64,000 nucleotides of DNA from Anaerophaga thermohalophila DSM 12881 (GCF_000191885.1 NZ_AEWI01000001.1:183043-247042); one strand, 5' to 3'; shown: positions 8,697 through 17,759, counted from the stretch's first letter. A program made the numbers and translations. The notes: generated from the letters alone by a model not told the origin.

Positions 8697-9947
8697 ATGA
8701 AAAAACTGACAAAATATTCGTTTGGCATGGGTGACCGGTTCGCCCATGAGGCCGGGTGGCAGCTTAAAACCATTTTAGAAGCAGAAAAAAATGGCATTGA
8801 AGTGACTCCGGTATGGAACAAATCGAATCGTGAACATACCACCATCGGAAGTAAACCTGCAGACACTCTGAAAGCAGCCGAACAAGCCATCAAAGCAGCC
8901 GGATTTACCAAACCATGGTTCATTGATGCCGACCACATAAATCCGGACACCGTCGATCGATTCCTGGATAGTTCGAACTTTTTCACCATTGATGTGGCAA
9001 GTTATATCGGCAAAAAAAGTGATGCCCCGGAAGAAGATGCTTTCGTAGATAAAATGAAAAACTACATCGGAACCATCAACATTCCAGGAGTTGAGACGCC
9101 TTTTACTGTTTCTGAAGAACAACTGCGTAAAATCTGCGCTCAGTATCTCCATGCGGCCAAAATGGCAGGCGAAACATACAAACACATCGAAGCATCGAAA
9201 GGAAAAGGGAATTTTATTACCGAAGTATCGATGGACGAAGTGCCGGCCCCGCAAACACCGACAGAGTTATTTTTTATTCTCGCAATGCTGGCACATTACA
9301 ATGTTCCTGTACAAACCATTGCTCCTAAATTTACAGGACGGTTCAATAAAGGCGTCGATTATGCAGGTAACCTTGAAACCTTCAGGAAAGAGTATGAAGC
9401 CAACCTAATGGTGATCGATTACGCCATAAAAAAATTTGGCCTTCCGTCAGAACTAAAACTAAGCATTCATTCCGGCTCTGATAAATTTTCAATATATCCG
9501 GTTATTAAGGAGTTGTCGAAAAAACACAATAAAGGTTTTCACCTGAAGACTGCTGGCACCACCTGGCTTGAAGAAGTCATAGGACTCGCTCTTGCCGGTG
9601 GAGAAGCACTGTTATTTGTTAAGGACCTTTATTCACGTGCCCTTACAAATATTGAAAAGCTGTGTGCACCGTACGCCGATGTTATCGATATTGATGAAAG
9701 TAAATTACCATCGGCAATGGAAGTCAAAGAATGGACGGGAGAAGAATTTGCCAGTGCATTGCGCCATATTCCTGACAACCCACGATACAATCCAAATTTG
9801 CGGCAATTGGTGCACGTAGCATACAAGCTTGCTGCAGAAAAAACAGATACTTTTAACTCATTTCTGGAGAAACACTCCGATATAATCGGGAAATGTGTTT
9901 TCGAAAATCTATATGAAAGACATGCCAAAAGACTTTTTTTAGATTAA
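8697..9947 (+). CDS. uxaE: Tagaturonate epimerase (UxaE family)
   Basis: A 416-residue cytoplasmic protein recognised as the UxaE family, which epimerizes D-tagaturonate to D-fructuronate and so lets galacturonate enter the glucuronate branch. Family-like segments are FGMGDRFAHEAGWQLK near the N-terminus, WFIDADHI, IAPKFTGRFNKGVDYAGN, LSIHSGSDKFSIYP and FHLKTAGTTWLEE; histidines, aspartates and glutamates in these are likely metal and catalytic ligands. The start codon at 8697 begins MKKLTKYSFGMGD. It is the last gene of the uronate cluster and fits the neighbouring pectin locus, whose main product is galacturonate. Confidence 0.88.
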   Translation: MKKLTKYSFGMGDRFAHEAGWQLKTILEAEKNGIEVTPVWNKSNREHTTIGSKPADTLKAAEQAIKAAGFTKPWFIDADHINPDTVDRFLDSSNFFTIDVASYIGKKSDAPEEDAFVDKMKNYIGTINIPGVETPFTVSEEQLRKICAQYLHAAKMAGETYKHIEASKGKGNFITEVSMDEVPAPQTPTELFFILAMLAHYNVPVQTIAPKFTGRFNKGVDYAGNLETFRKEYEANLMVIDYAIKKFGLPSELKLSIHSGSDKFSIYPVIKELSKKHNKGFHLKTAGTTWLEEVIGLALAGGEALLFVKDLYSRALTNIEKLCAPYADVIDIDESKLPSAMEVKEWTGEEFASALRHIPDNPRYNPNLRQLVHVAYKLAAEKTDTFNSFLEKHSDIIGKCVFENLYERHAKRLFLD

Positions 9948-10035
9948 TTACGAAGATTGTGTATTGCAAACCTTGAGTTTTTTTGAAACGAATTTAACTA
10001 ATTGTTAATGAGTAGTTAAAATTCTATGTGACAAT

Positions 10036-10173
10036 GAGGGGGTTGTCTAAAAGCTTTGTGACACCTTTATACATACTTTATAATACTCTGTGTAATTCAT
10101 TATTTCACAGAATTTCAAGAAGTTGACACAGAGTCCCATAGAGAGTAATAATTCGTCTTTTTAGACCCCCCTC
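10036..10173. repeat. Inverted-repeat-bounded element G (138 bp)
   Basis: The ends GAGGGGGTTGTCTAAAAG and, inverted, GAGGGGGGTCTAAAAAG enclose about 100 bp with no coding sequence. The ends resemble insertion-sequence termini and differ from the A/B families. No clear target duplication is visible. The right end coincides with the point where the lipoprotein fragment 10174-10317 loses coding character. Confidence 0.5.
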
Positions 10174-10317
10174 TTCATTAACAGAATTGGTGGTGAAAGC
10201 CAATATTTCTAAATGAGGATGACACAGTTTTTTTGAACACTCCCGAGGCCGGGAGCAACCGGTAACCAGCAGAATAAAAATTCCTACCCAAACCCATAGA
10301 TTATTTCTTTCTATCAT
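10174..10317 (-). pseudogene. Truncated lipoprotein gene, N-terminal fragment
   Basis: Starts with a good lipoprotein signal (NNLWVWVGIFILLVTGC) and runs about 48 codons before entering the inverted-repeat element at 10036-10173, which supplies the rest of the open frame. It begins 14 bp after the DUF4861 stop codon in the same direction, so it was probably the next gene of the pectin operon before truncation. The product of the lost gene cannot be told. Confidence 0.45.
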
Positions 10318-10331
10318 GATAACTTCTTAGT

Positions 10332-11201
10332 TCAGTTCAGGGATAAACCATTGAGATACTTCACGAAAGCATCCATATTATTAAGCTCTGATTCTCTTTC
10401 GCAGGCAGAAGTGATCCAGGTTGAAATATACTTGGTGGGTTTGGAGATCAATTCAAATTGCTTCGGTGCTTTGGTAATACTTTCAAAATCATCCGGATTG
10501 AAAATGATGGCTCCGCCGATATTCAGCTGAAAGGCAGCTACATCCTCAGGATGAATCCCCCAGGTACAGATATAATTATCTGCTTGTCTGGTTTTCGTTG
10601 TTTCATGATAATTAATGCCGGTAAAAAAATAAACAGGTTTACAACTCAGGGCAAAAGCCTCGACTTTTGCTTCCCGGTGACCGGAAAAAACAGTCACACG
10701 CACCAATACATCAATGGTATCCCCCATATAAGGAATGCCCTCTGACAACATTTCCATATAAGAGATGCCTGGCTCTTTCTTAACCCTTGCAATGCGTCTG
10801 GATACCGGATTAAGGAACATCTCTTCCTGTGTTTCCGGATTCCATAAACGGACGCCTCCCAAACCCACAGTGGAACCCACTTTGTACTGATCAGCGCCCC
10901 AGCCTTGTTTCTGCTGTTCTTCGGTTGGATACCATTCCGCTTCGGCAAGCTCAAGGCCCGGCCTGGTTTTATTGTAGACATCTATGGCCACTTTATGATC
11001 AAAATAAAGTCGCAGTGCCAACCATTCGTTTTCGATGGCCGGTCCATGATGTTTCACTTTGTTATACAGATCACCGGTTTCCGAAATAATTACAGACTCC
11101 TGCTTTTCTGAATCTTTCCACATCAAACTTACATCTGTCTGATTTTGGGCAACAACACCCAAGCTAACAAACAGCATTAATGTAAAAATCGAATTTTTCA
11201 T
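10332..11201 (-). CDS. DUF4861-family secreted protein
   Basis: A 289-residue protein with a signal peptide ending near VVAQN (about residue 19), so it is periplasmic or beyond. The segments KHHGPAIENEWLALRLYFD, VGLGGVRLWN and CTWGIHPEDVA are typical of the DUF4861 family, which recurs in Bacteroidota loci for pectin and rhamnogalacturonan. No catalytic function is established to my knowledge; the fold is probably a beta-sandwich related to carbohydrate-processing domains. It follows a PL1 pectate lyase in the same direction with a family C repeat between them. Confidence 0.75.
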   Translation of the reverse strand: MKNSIFTLMLFVSLGVVAQNQTDVSLMWKDSEKQESVIISETGDLYNKVKHHGPAIENEWLALRLYFDHKVAIDVYNKTRPGLELAEAEWYPTEEQQKQGWGADQYKVGSTVGLGGVRLWNPETQEEMFLNPVSRRIARVKKEPGISYMEMLSEGIPYMGDTIDVLVRVTVFSGHREAKVEAFALSCKPVYFFTGINYHETTKTRQADNYICTWGIHPEDVAAFQLNIGGAIIFNPDDFESITKAPKQFELISKPTKYISTWITSACERESELNNMDAFVKYLNGLSLN

Positions 11202-11275
11202 AATACTATGCTTTAACTTATTTTTGAAAATTATTGTTTTTTCTTCAGTGCATTTACAAGTACGTGGTTTTCATT

Positions 11276-11371
11276 CGTATAAAATTAGTCTAAGTCATTG
11301 GTCGAATGGAACTCGCATGTAAGAGTTTTATACATGTTCTTGTTGTGGCAAACCTTGTCATGCTCGTTTCG
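11276..11371 (-). repeat. Family C structured repeat
   Basis: A near full-length element on the minus strand, from GAAACGAGCATGACAAGG to TTTTATACG, lying in the gap between the PL1 gene (stop at 11393) and DUF4861. Hairpin 2 (AACTCTTACATGCGAGTT) is kept; hairpin 1 has one unpaired position. Confidence 0.75.
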
Positions 11372-11392
11372 CCCTCATAAATTGCAAAACGA

Positions 11393-12730
11393 TTATTCTA
11401 ACAAATCGTTAAACCACACTTCGATATTGGCATAGTCAGGCGACAAGGTACAGATGGAAGCATCTTCCGGATTATCGGGATTCAGCCCGTTGGCCACCTC
11501 CCACGAGTCCGGTAATCCGTCATCATCTGAATCCTCAGGATATTCTTCCGATTCCAGTTCAGGCCACCCACCTACATCTGTTTGAGAATCAATGATGCCG
11601 TTTTCACCATAAGTTGAAGTACCATTTCTCACTTCGGAAATAATTCTTTGGTCAATTTTATCTCTTTTCAAAGAAGCTCCGGCACGATTCAAAACCTCAG
11701 GAAACGCATCATCGACTTCCCGGGGCAAATAATCAGAAATGTCAAAGGGTTCTTCTGCCAGTAACGAAGCAGCACTATTTCCATTAAAATCGATTCCTCT
11801 GATATTATCGGAAGTGATATTATTATTATTAGCAACAACATTACCCGCAATATAATACATTCCAAATGGCTCATAAGGTTCCAGAAATTCTTTTGCTGCA
11901 TTTTCAGAGGTTGCCGGGCCCGGTTTAAAATAATTATTTATGATATTGTAATTCCCTGCCTCGCCTCCATAAATACACTTCGATTGCCAGTTATAGATCA
12001 CATTATTGACAAGTTCTGCACGTTCCTTATCAGGTTGCTTGTGATACCGACTCCCTTGAAGTCGTGGATTCCGGCTGGTGTGATGAGCCATCAGGTTTCC
12101 GATAAAAGAGGCCGTCTTACCACCCCAAATGCCACCATACCCGTGTTCTCCTTTGTGATGGTACGAAAGGTTCAGGCTTTCGCTGATGATGCACCATTGC
12201 ACTGTTGAATTCTCATTATCATATACCGAACACACCTCATCGTTGCCCCAACTGAAACTGCAATGATCAACAATCACATTTTTATTGTCTTTGCAGGTAA
12301 AGGCATCCACCTCCCCACCGGAAACATCGCCCGGGCGTACTCTCAAATACCGGATTATCACATTGTCAGCCTTGACTTTTAAAGGATAGCCGGTAAGGCA
12401 AATCCCCTGTCCCGGAGCCGTATGTCCTGCAATGGTAATATCCCCGTTATTAATATCCAGAGGTGATTTCAGGTCGATATATCCCGATACTTTAAAAACG
12501 ACAATTCGAGGACCGTGTTTCCGGATGGCATTTCTCAGACTGCCCGGGCCTTCATCATTCAGGTTGGTAACCAAAACTACTGCTCCACCTCTTCCTCCGG
12601 TCGTATATTTGCCGGCTCCAACAGCCCCGGGAAAAGCAAGCGTCTTTTGCTCATCATGATCCTGGGAACAGGCCCATGCTGAAACCATTAAAAAAAGAAG
12701 AATTGTCGCTACTATTTTTATTCTTTTCAT
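11393..12730 (-). CDS. Pectate lyase, polysaccharide lyase family 1, lipoprotein
   Basis: A 445-residue lipoprotein (cysteine 21, SAWAC) that should cleave homogalacturonan by beta-elimination. It has the right-handed parallel beta-helix pattern of PL1. Landmarks are AFPGAVGAGKYTTGGRGG (32-49), the GSLRNAI motif (63-69), VDHCSFSWGNDE (154-165) and HHTSRNPR further on. The C-terminus has DSDDDGLPDSWE followed by LNPDNPEDAS, a calcium-binding thrombospondin-3-like loop. A paralogue with the same layout lies at 14612-16081. A family C repeat ends directly at the start codon and forms its leader. Confidence 0.93.
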   Translation of the reverse strand: MKRIKIVATILLFLMVSAWACSQDHDEQKTLAFPGAVGAGKYTTGGRGGAVVLVTNLNDEGPGSLRNAIRKHGPRIVVFKVSGYIDLKSPLDINNGDITIAGHTAPGQGICLTGYPLKVKADNVIIRYLRVRPGDVSGGEVDAFTCKDNKNVIVDHCSFSWGNDEVCSVYDNENSTVQWCIISESLNLSYHHKGEHGYGGIWGGKTASFIGNLMAHHTSRNPRLQGSRYHKQPDKERAELVNNVIYNWQSKCIYGGEAGNYNIINNYFKPGPATSENAAKEFLEPYEPFGMYYIAGNVVANNNNITSDNIRGIDFNGNSAASLLAEEPFDISDYLPREVDDAFPEVLNRAGASLKRDKIDQRIISEVRNGTSTYGENGIIDSQTDVGGWPELESEEYPEDSDDDGLPDSWEVANGLNPDNPEDASICTLSPDYANIEVWFNDLLE

Positions 12731-12827
12731 CAGTATAAAATTTATCTAAGTCATTGGTCTGATGGAACTCGCATGAATGAGTTTTATACATGTTCTTATG
12801 TGACAATTTTTGTCATGCTCGTTTCAT
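12731..12827 (-). repeat. Family C structured repeat forming the leader of the PL1 gene
   Basis: A full-length copy on the minus strand, from GATGAAACGAGCATGACAAA to TTTTATACTG, ending directly before the ATG of the pectate lyase. Hairpin 1 is GACAA-AAA-TTGTC and hairpin 2 is AACTCATTCATGCGAGTT. Because of its position, its hairpins would lie in the 5' untranslated region if transcription starts within or upstream of it. Confidence 0.8.
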
Positions 12828-12891
12828 CAATATAAATATTTTTTCTTTATACCGGCAAACTGTGGTGTTGCAGGGGTTGGTAAAAAAAGCT

Positions 12892-13017
12892 AAAACGCAA
12901 AGACGTATGTTGTGTTTATAGTTCACACTACTGGCTACTGACTAAAAACTACTGACTAAATTGCTTATATCTAAAAAACTGATAATCTATTAAGGCAATC
13001 TTTGCCATGCTCGTTTC
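12892..13017 (-). repeat. Family D repeat, begins with a family C-like head
   Basis: On the minus strand it starts ATGAAACGAGCATGGCAAAG, like family C, then continues with different sequence (TAGTCAGTAGCCAGTAGTGTG and AAACACAACATACGTCTTTG). A second copy at 63885-64000 is in opposite orientation. Its first bases (TGA of ATGAAAC) form the stop codon of the GH105 gene. Confidence 0.75.
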
Positions 13018-14203
13018 ATCGATCCAATTCAATAGCGGCCAGAATAAACGGCGCGACGCCTTTGGGATCGTTATCAACCTGGGTTTCGGTGACATAATAC
13101 TCAAATGAGCCGTCGCGATACGGATTACCTCCTAATCCGCATCCTCCGCAAATATGATGCATTGTAACCAGACCATTTTCATCAACGGTTATAAGATGTT
13201 CAATAATCCCGTCGAAAACATCATTGGCCACACGCAAATACGATTTGTCAAGATAACCTTTTTTTGCTCCTTTAGCAAAAGCATAAGCAAACATGGCGCT
13301 TCCCGAACCTTCGATATAATTTCCTTCCCGGTCGCCAATATCCAATACCTGATACCAAAGCCCGGTTTTTTCGTCGCGAACTTTAAGCAATGCTTCTGCA
13401 GTAGACTGGAAAACAGAAATTATGGAATCACGTTTGGGATGATTTTGCGGAAAATAATCGAGTACATCAACAATTGCCATCATATACCATCCCATTGCCC
13501 GGCTCCAGAAATGCGGCGAATGGCCTGTTTCGGGGTCGGCCCATTTTTGCTCACGGCTTTCGTCCCATGCATGATATAATAATCCGGTTTCTTCATCAAC
13601 GGTTTTGTTATAGGCCAGCAAAATTTCATGAGCCACCTCGTCGAACCATTCCGGGGCATTGAATTCGCGTGCATATTGAGCCAGAAAAGGCGTTGACATG
13701 TAAACACCGTCCAGCCAAATCTGCCAGGGATAAATTTTTTTGTGCCAATAACCGCCACTTTTGGTTTTGGGATGATTCCGCATCTGCTCCACATGAAGTT
13801 CAATGGCCTTGCGGTATTTTGGCAAACCCGTTCGTTTGTAGACCGTAATAAGATTCTTTGCAGGATTGATACGGTCAATATTGTATTCTTCAGGATTGTA
13901 TGTCCGAACGGTACCGGAGTCGGTTACAAAGTAATCCACATAATCTTCCATATATTGTGAATAGACCGAATCAACATGGCCAAGCTTATCAATGGCTTGT
14001 CCCAGCATGGCAATATCATACTGCCATTTTATGGTTTTAGGGTTCTGATAATTTATCAGACTATCGTAGCGGCTCATAACCGAATTGGCCATCCTGACCG
14101 ACCATTTCTGATGATTATCAGAAGACGATTCCTTTTTATGGTTACATCCTGAAAAAAACAGAACCGAAACCATAAGTATATAATATAAAAAAGTGGTTCT
14201 CAT
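13016..14203 (-). CDS. GH105 unsaturated uronyl hydrolase, lipoprotein
   Basis: A 395-residue lipoprotein (cysteine 20, FFSGC) of the YteR-like GH105 family. It removes the 4,5-unsaturated uronic acid that pectate or rhamnogalacturonan lyases leave at the non-reducing end. The (alpha/alpha)6-barrel pattern is visible: W-Q-Y-D-I-A-M-L near 60-67; YPWQIWLDGVYMS with D165 at the catalytic aspartate position; HFWSRAMGWYMMAIVD; and IEGSGSAMFAYAFAKG. Acting in the periplasm, it would process PL1 products to monomers for import. Its TGA stop codon lies in the first bases of a family D repeat, so the C-terminus may have been slightly altered by that insertion. Confidence 0.92.
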   Translation of the reverse strand: MRTTFLYYILMVSVLFFSGCNHKKESSSDNHQKWSVRMANSVMSRYDSLINYQNPKTIKWQYDIAMLGQAIDKLGHVDSVYSQYMEDYVDYFVTDSGTVRTYNPEEYNIDRINPAKNLITVYKRTGLPKYRKAIELHVEQMRNHPKTKSGGYWHKKIYPWQIWLDGVYMSTPFLAQYAREFNAPEWFDEVAHEILLAYNKTVDEETGLLYHAWDESREQKWADPETGHSPHFWSRAMGWYMMAIVDVLDYFPQNHPKRDSIISVFQSTAEALLKVRDEKTGLWYQVLDIGDREGNYIEGSGSAMFAYAFAKGAKKGYLDKSYLRVANDVFDGIIEHLITVDENGLVTMHHICGGCGLGGNPYRDGSFEYYVTETQVDNDPKGVAPFILAAIELDR

Positions 14204-14330
14204 AATTTTATAAATTGTCAGATGTTTAAAGCCTGTATCCCGACAGGTGAGATGTTACTTTAACAGTACAACGTTGTTAACTTTTTTTGGCTCATGTGAT
14301 TATTCATCAATGCCCAAATACCTAACCTGG

Positions 14331-14558
14331 CATAGCCAGAACCAAACAGGTTCTTTAAAGTTGGTTCAAAATATTTCATCCGTATATAATTTATTTATTA
14401 AAGTCGGATGGAACTCGCATGCAAGAACTTATACATAGTCTTATTGTGGCAAACTTTGCCATGCTCGTTTCCTTCTGTCATCCTCATTAATAAATAGATG
14501 CAGACGGGCTTTAAAAATATTATTCCAAAAAAAAACAAATATTAGGAGTTGGACACTA
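14331..14558 (+). repeat. Family H repeat carrying a family C insertion
   Basis: Two halves (14331-14378 and 14472-14558) match the uninterrupted sequence at about 41001-41108: GAACCAAACA, TTTAAAGTTGG, then CTTCTGT, AGATGCAGA and AATATTAGGA. The family C element at 14379-14471 sits between them. The comparison shows that C inserts as a unit. Confidence 0.6.
14379..14471 (-). repeat. Family C structured repeat inserted in a family H repeat
   Basis: On the minus strand it runs from GAAACGAGCATGGCAAAG to ATATACGG. Hairpin 1 is GGCAAA-G-TTTGCC, the G:C version of the GAC/GTC stem seen in other copies. The homologous unoccupied site at 41040/41041 reads ATATTTC-CTTCTG, placing the borders within a few bases. 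No long target duplication is evident. Confidence 0.75.
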
Positions 14559-14611
14559 ACTTACATAACATTATATTTTTCAGATGAATGCATCATCGTA
14601 AAAGATAATCA

Positions 14612-16081
14612 TCAGGTTCCAAAACCTGTTTTTTCACTAATAATTTCATTGAGATAAACCTCTATGTTCGAATAATTATCATCAAGATCATTGCCAGCTG
14701 CATCAGAAGAATTATTGGGATCAAGACCCTTTTCTGTCTCCCAGCTGTCAGGCATTCCGTCATTATCTGCATCATCGGGTGCAGTTCCGGCCTCCAACAC
14801 AGGCCATCCTCCGACTGTTTCCTGAGTATCAATAATACCCAGCTTGTCTCCATAAGCTCCGCCATAAGTAGCTGTGGTATTGAATACTTCTTCCACAATA
14901 CGCTCGTCTACTTCATCTCTGTTCAGACTCGCACCCCCATGTTCCAAAATTTCCTCATAAGCTTCGCCTGCAGAAGTATACTCAACAGGTGTGACATCGA
15001 ATGGCTGTGAAGCAGCCAGCTCAAACTTAACACCGCCACTTTTAAGGTCTATCCCAAGCCAGTTATCATCGGTTACTGTAGATGAACCATGTACATAATT
15101 ACCATCCACATAAAACTTTCCGTATGTTCCCTCATAATATGCCTCAAATATTCGGTCTTTGTGCTCTCCGGTGGCAGGTCCCGGTTTGTAGTAGTTATTA
15201 ATAATATTGTATTCACCTCCTTCGCCTCCATAAGCTGAGTTATCTCCCCAGTTGTATATAACATTATTGACCATTTCGGCCCTTTCGCGTTCAATTCCGT
15301 CTCTTACACCATAAAATCGAGGGTTTCTGCTTTTATGATGTGCTAAAAGATTATGATGAAACGAGGCATTATAGCCACCCCACAGTCCACCATATCCATG
15401 TGCACCTTTACCATGGACCGACTCATTTAAGCTTTCAGCAATGATACACCATTGCATTGTGAAGTCCTCGTTATCGTAAAATGAAGCACACTCATCGGTA
15501 CTCCAGCTCATGCTACAGTGATCGATGATAATATTTTTGTGATGACGTCCCCAAATAGCATCTCCTTCAACCGCCTTTACATCCCCCATCCTGAATCTTA
15601 AAAACCTAATAATCACATTATCGGCCGAAACTGTAACAGGATAATAGGCTAAAGTTATTCCGTCTCCCGGAGCCGACTGCCCGGCTATGGTAACATCACC
15701 AATACTTATTCGCAATTCTGTATCCAGGTATATTGTTCCGGAGACAGCAAAAACGATAATCCTTGGTCCCGACTGTCCGATTGCCCAACGCAATGTACCT
15801 TCAAAAAGGCCATCTTCGAGTGTGTTGACAACATAGACATCACCGCCTCTGCCTCCCGTTGCATACATTCCACCACCTTCGGCTCCCGGAAAAGCTATCG
15901 CTGTTTCCGGATTTTCTTCATCATCGATATCTTCATCGTTGCCATCTTCTTCACTGGCATTATCATTCGGGTCCTCTGTTTCCGGCTCACCGGGTCCGCT
16001 AATTGTATCTTCATCTCCACAACCAGAAAACGTCCAGGTAAGAGATGCCACAAATAGGAATAGAAAAAATTTTCTCAGCAT
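14612..16081 (-). CDS. Pectate lyase, polysaccharide lyase family 1, lipoprotein with acidic linker
   Basis: A 489-residue lipoprotein (cysteine 21) with a very acidic linker (about 22-60), suited to display away from the membrane. The PL1 beta-helix domain carries AFPGAEGGGMYATGGRGG (63-80), IDHCSMSWSTDE (186-197) and HHKSRNPR, plus a C-terminal DADNDGMPDSWE calcium loop. It is a paralogue of the enzyme at 11393-12730 but clearly diverged, so the two probably differ in preferred pectin methylation or chain length (inference). It follows the SusC-SusD-DUF5123 genes after a strong terminator-like hairpin, so it may be expressed at a lower level or from its own promoter. Confidence 0.93.
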   Translation of the reverse strand: MLRKFFLFLFVASLTWTFSGCGDEDTISGPGEPETEDPNDNASEEDGNDEDIDDEENPETAIAFPGAEGGGMYATGGRGGDVYVVNTLEDGLFEGTLRWAIGQSGPRIIVFAVSGTIYLDTELRISIGDVTIAGQSAPGDGITLAYYPVTVSADNVIIRFLRFRMGDVKAVEGDAIWGRHHKNIIIDHCSMSWSTDECASFYDNEDFTMQWCIIAESLNESVHGKGAHGYGGLWGGYNASFHHNLLAHHKSRNPRFYGVRDGIERERAEMVNNVIYNWGDNSAYGGEGGEYNIINNYYKPGPATGEHKDRIFEAYYEGTYGKFYVDGNYVHGSSTVTDDNWLGIDLKSGGVKFELAASQPFDVTPVEYTSAGEAYEEILEHGGASLNRDEVDERIVEEVFNTTATYGGAYGDKLGIIDTQETVGGWPVLEAGTAPDDADNDGMPDSWETEKGLDPNNSSDAAGNDLDDNYSNIEVYLNEIISEKTGFGT

Positions 16082-16100
16082 ATTAAAAACCTAAATATTA

Positions 16101-16137
16101 AAAAAAAACGGAGATGCACTCCTAAAAGTGCATCTCC
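16101..16137 (-). terminator. Intrinsic terminator/attenuator between the DUF5123 and PL1 genes
   Basis: The minus strand reads GGAGATGCACT, a 6-base loop, AGTGCATCTCC, then a G and eight T residues. The 11-bp perfect stem plus T-tract is a classic intrinsic terminator. It lies 12 bp after the DUF5123 stop codon and 20 bp before the PL1 start codon, so it probably ends or reduces transcription from the SusC promoter. Confidence 0.85.
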
Positions 16138-16148
16138 CTCTGGAAAAA

Positions 16149-17759
16149 TTAGTTAACCCAACGTGGATCACCCATAGGTCCGTTATTTTCGCCCATTGTG
16201 CGAATATCAGAATTAATATCAACTGTAAAGTCACCATTTTCCGGGTCGACAAAAGGAGATACTCCACTATTGTCGGTAATACAGTTAGTTCCGTTAAAAT
16301 CCGAACTGGCCAAAACGCCGGACATATAGTAGTAATTGTAATCAATTACCGGGAATCCTGCAGCCGGTGAGTCAATTCTGAACTCGGCACCCGTCCATTC
16401 TGTTCCATCAAAGGTTCCCATTTCTGAGAATACACAATTCTTAACCGTGGCTTTACTATCCATAACACGGATGTATAAGAACCTGTTGGCAGGCATCGCT
16501 ACATTATGGAAAGTAGAATTTTCGATATTTACAACCTGCCCGGTAAACCCTGCTATATCATCACAACGCAGGAAATGACGGGTCTGACTGGAATTGAACA
16601 TAGTTGAATTGGTGATGGAAATCTCACTGACCGCACAACTCCTCAAATCAATAAACTCATTGCTTCCGGTTGTCACGTTCTCAACGATAACATTATCAAG
16701 TTCAACTCTGTCAAGAGCGCCACCTTCTGTCCCCCTCAGTAATGAGCGTTCGTAATTCCTGAAGGAACAATTTCTGATGATGAGTTCACCTTCTGTTACA
16801 TCACTTGTAGTAACCCGTGTTGCATAACTCATCAGTTCTTCTGTATTCACCTCTCCGGTTTCCGTGATAGTATAACCCGTAAAATCAAGGTCTTCAAGGA
16901 TATAAGAGCCACTGGCATTGATATATATTGAAGCTCCGTAAATCAAAGGTTTATCCGCGGCATTCAATGCTTTAATAGTGGTAGAGCCACTAAGTTCTAT
17001 TTCATCAGAACTCAGGTTGTATTCACCACCTTCTACAACAAAAGTTCCGGAACCGGCTTCGTTAATAATGGCAATCAAGTCATCACCTTGTTCAATAAGC
17101 GTTGCATCACCGATATCGATAAGCGTTTTGAAAGTTATGGAACCCCGTTTGGCCTCACCATTATAAATCTCTGCAACGTACTGGGTTTCACCTGTAAGTC
17201 CGTCACAGAATTTTTCTCCGGCCGATTGATCCGCTTCATCCAGCTGATATGTGATAGATTCACCACCTTCAACAGGAGTAATAACAATATGAGTAACAGC
17301 CTTAACCGGATCCCATGACAGGACAACATCATTGGCACCAACGTCATCACCTTCAAGCTGGTAAAGAATATTTTCCGTTGGTGTAACGAATGTTAACTCA
17401 GCATATTCCGAATTTCTGGAGGGATCCTCGGCAACGGCCATTATTCTTACAGAATATCTCTCACCTCCTATAAGATCGGGAATAACGAGAACCGCTTCTT
17501 CTATACCTGTATATGACTCCACAATGTTGTCGAATTTCAAACTGTCACGGCTCAAATCAATGTTATAAGAAACTGCTCCCAAAATTGGCAACCATGAAAT
17601 TTCCACGGTAGTTCCGTCAAAATTGGTAGTTAGCTCCACTGGTCTGAATAAACGTGTTTGCCCGGTACTGACATCATCATCATCGTCATCACATGCAGGA
17701 AGTACGATTATTGCTGCCATTACCATTAAAATCAATTTTTTCCAAAGATTAATTTTCAT
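16149..17759 (-). CDS. DUF4957/DUF5123-type surface lipoprotein (pectin-binding/beta-helix)
   Basis: A 536-residue lipoprotein (cysteine 23, VLPACDDDDDD). An N-terminal fibronectin III-like region (about 38-215: TNFDGTTVEISWLPI and VVLSWDPVKAVTH) is followed by a beta-helix region (about 220-536) with repeated short parallel strands (LIIRNCSF, VNIENSTFHN, VKNCVFSE). This layout matches the DUF4957 and DUF5123 pair found in Bacteroidota pectin loci. Its place as the third gene after SusC and SusD suggests a SusE/F-like surface glycan-binding role. The beta-helix resembles pectate lyases, but I see no clear lyase catalytic motif. Confidence 0.8.
   Translation of the reverse strand: MKINLWKKLILMVMAAIIVLPACDDDDDDVSTGQTRLFRPVELTTNFDGTTVEISWLPILGAVSYNIDLSRDSLKFDNIVESYTGIEEAVLVIPDLIGGERYSVRIMAVAEDPSRNSEYAELTFVTPTENILYQLEGDDVGANDVVLSWDPVKAVTHIVITPVEGGESITYQLDEADQSAGEKFCDGLTGETQYVAEIYNGEAKRGSITFKTLIDIGDATLIEQGDDLIAIINEAGSGTFVVEGGEYNLSSDEIELSGSTTIKALNAADKPLIYGASIYINASGSYILEDLDFTGYTITETGEVNTEELMSYATRVTTSDVTEGELIIRNCSFRNYERSLLRGTEGGALDRVELDNVIVENVTTGSNEFIDLRSCAVSEISITNSTMFNSSQTRHFLRCDDIAGFTGQVVNIENSTFHNVAMPANRFLYIRVMDSKATVKNCVFSEMGTFDGTEWTGAEFRIDSPAAGFPVIDYNYYYMSGVLASSDFNGTNCITDNSGVSPFVDPENGDFTVDINSDIRTMGENNGPMGDPRWVN

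Noticed and set aside
10105..10317. Small intact lipoprotein gene
   Set aside because: Its C-terminal third lies within an inverted-repeat element, so it is better read as a truncated gene.
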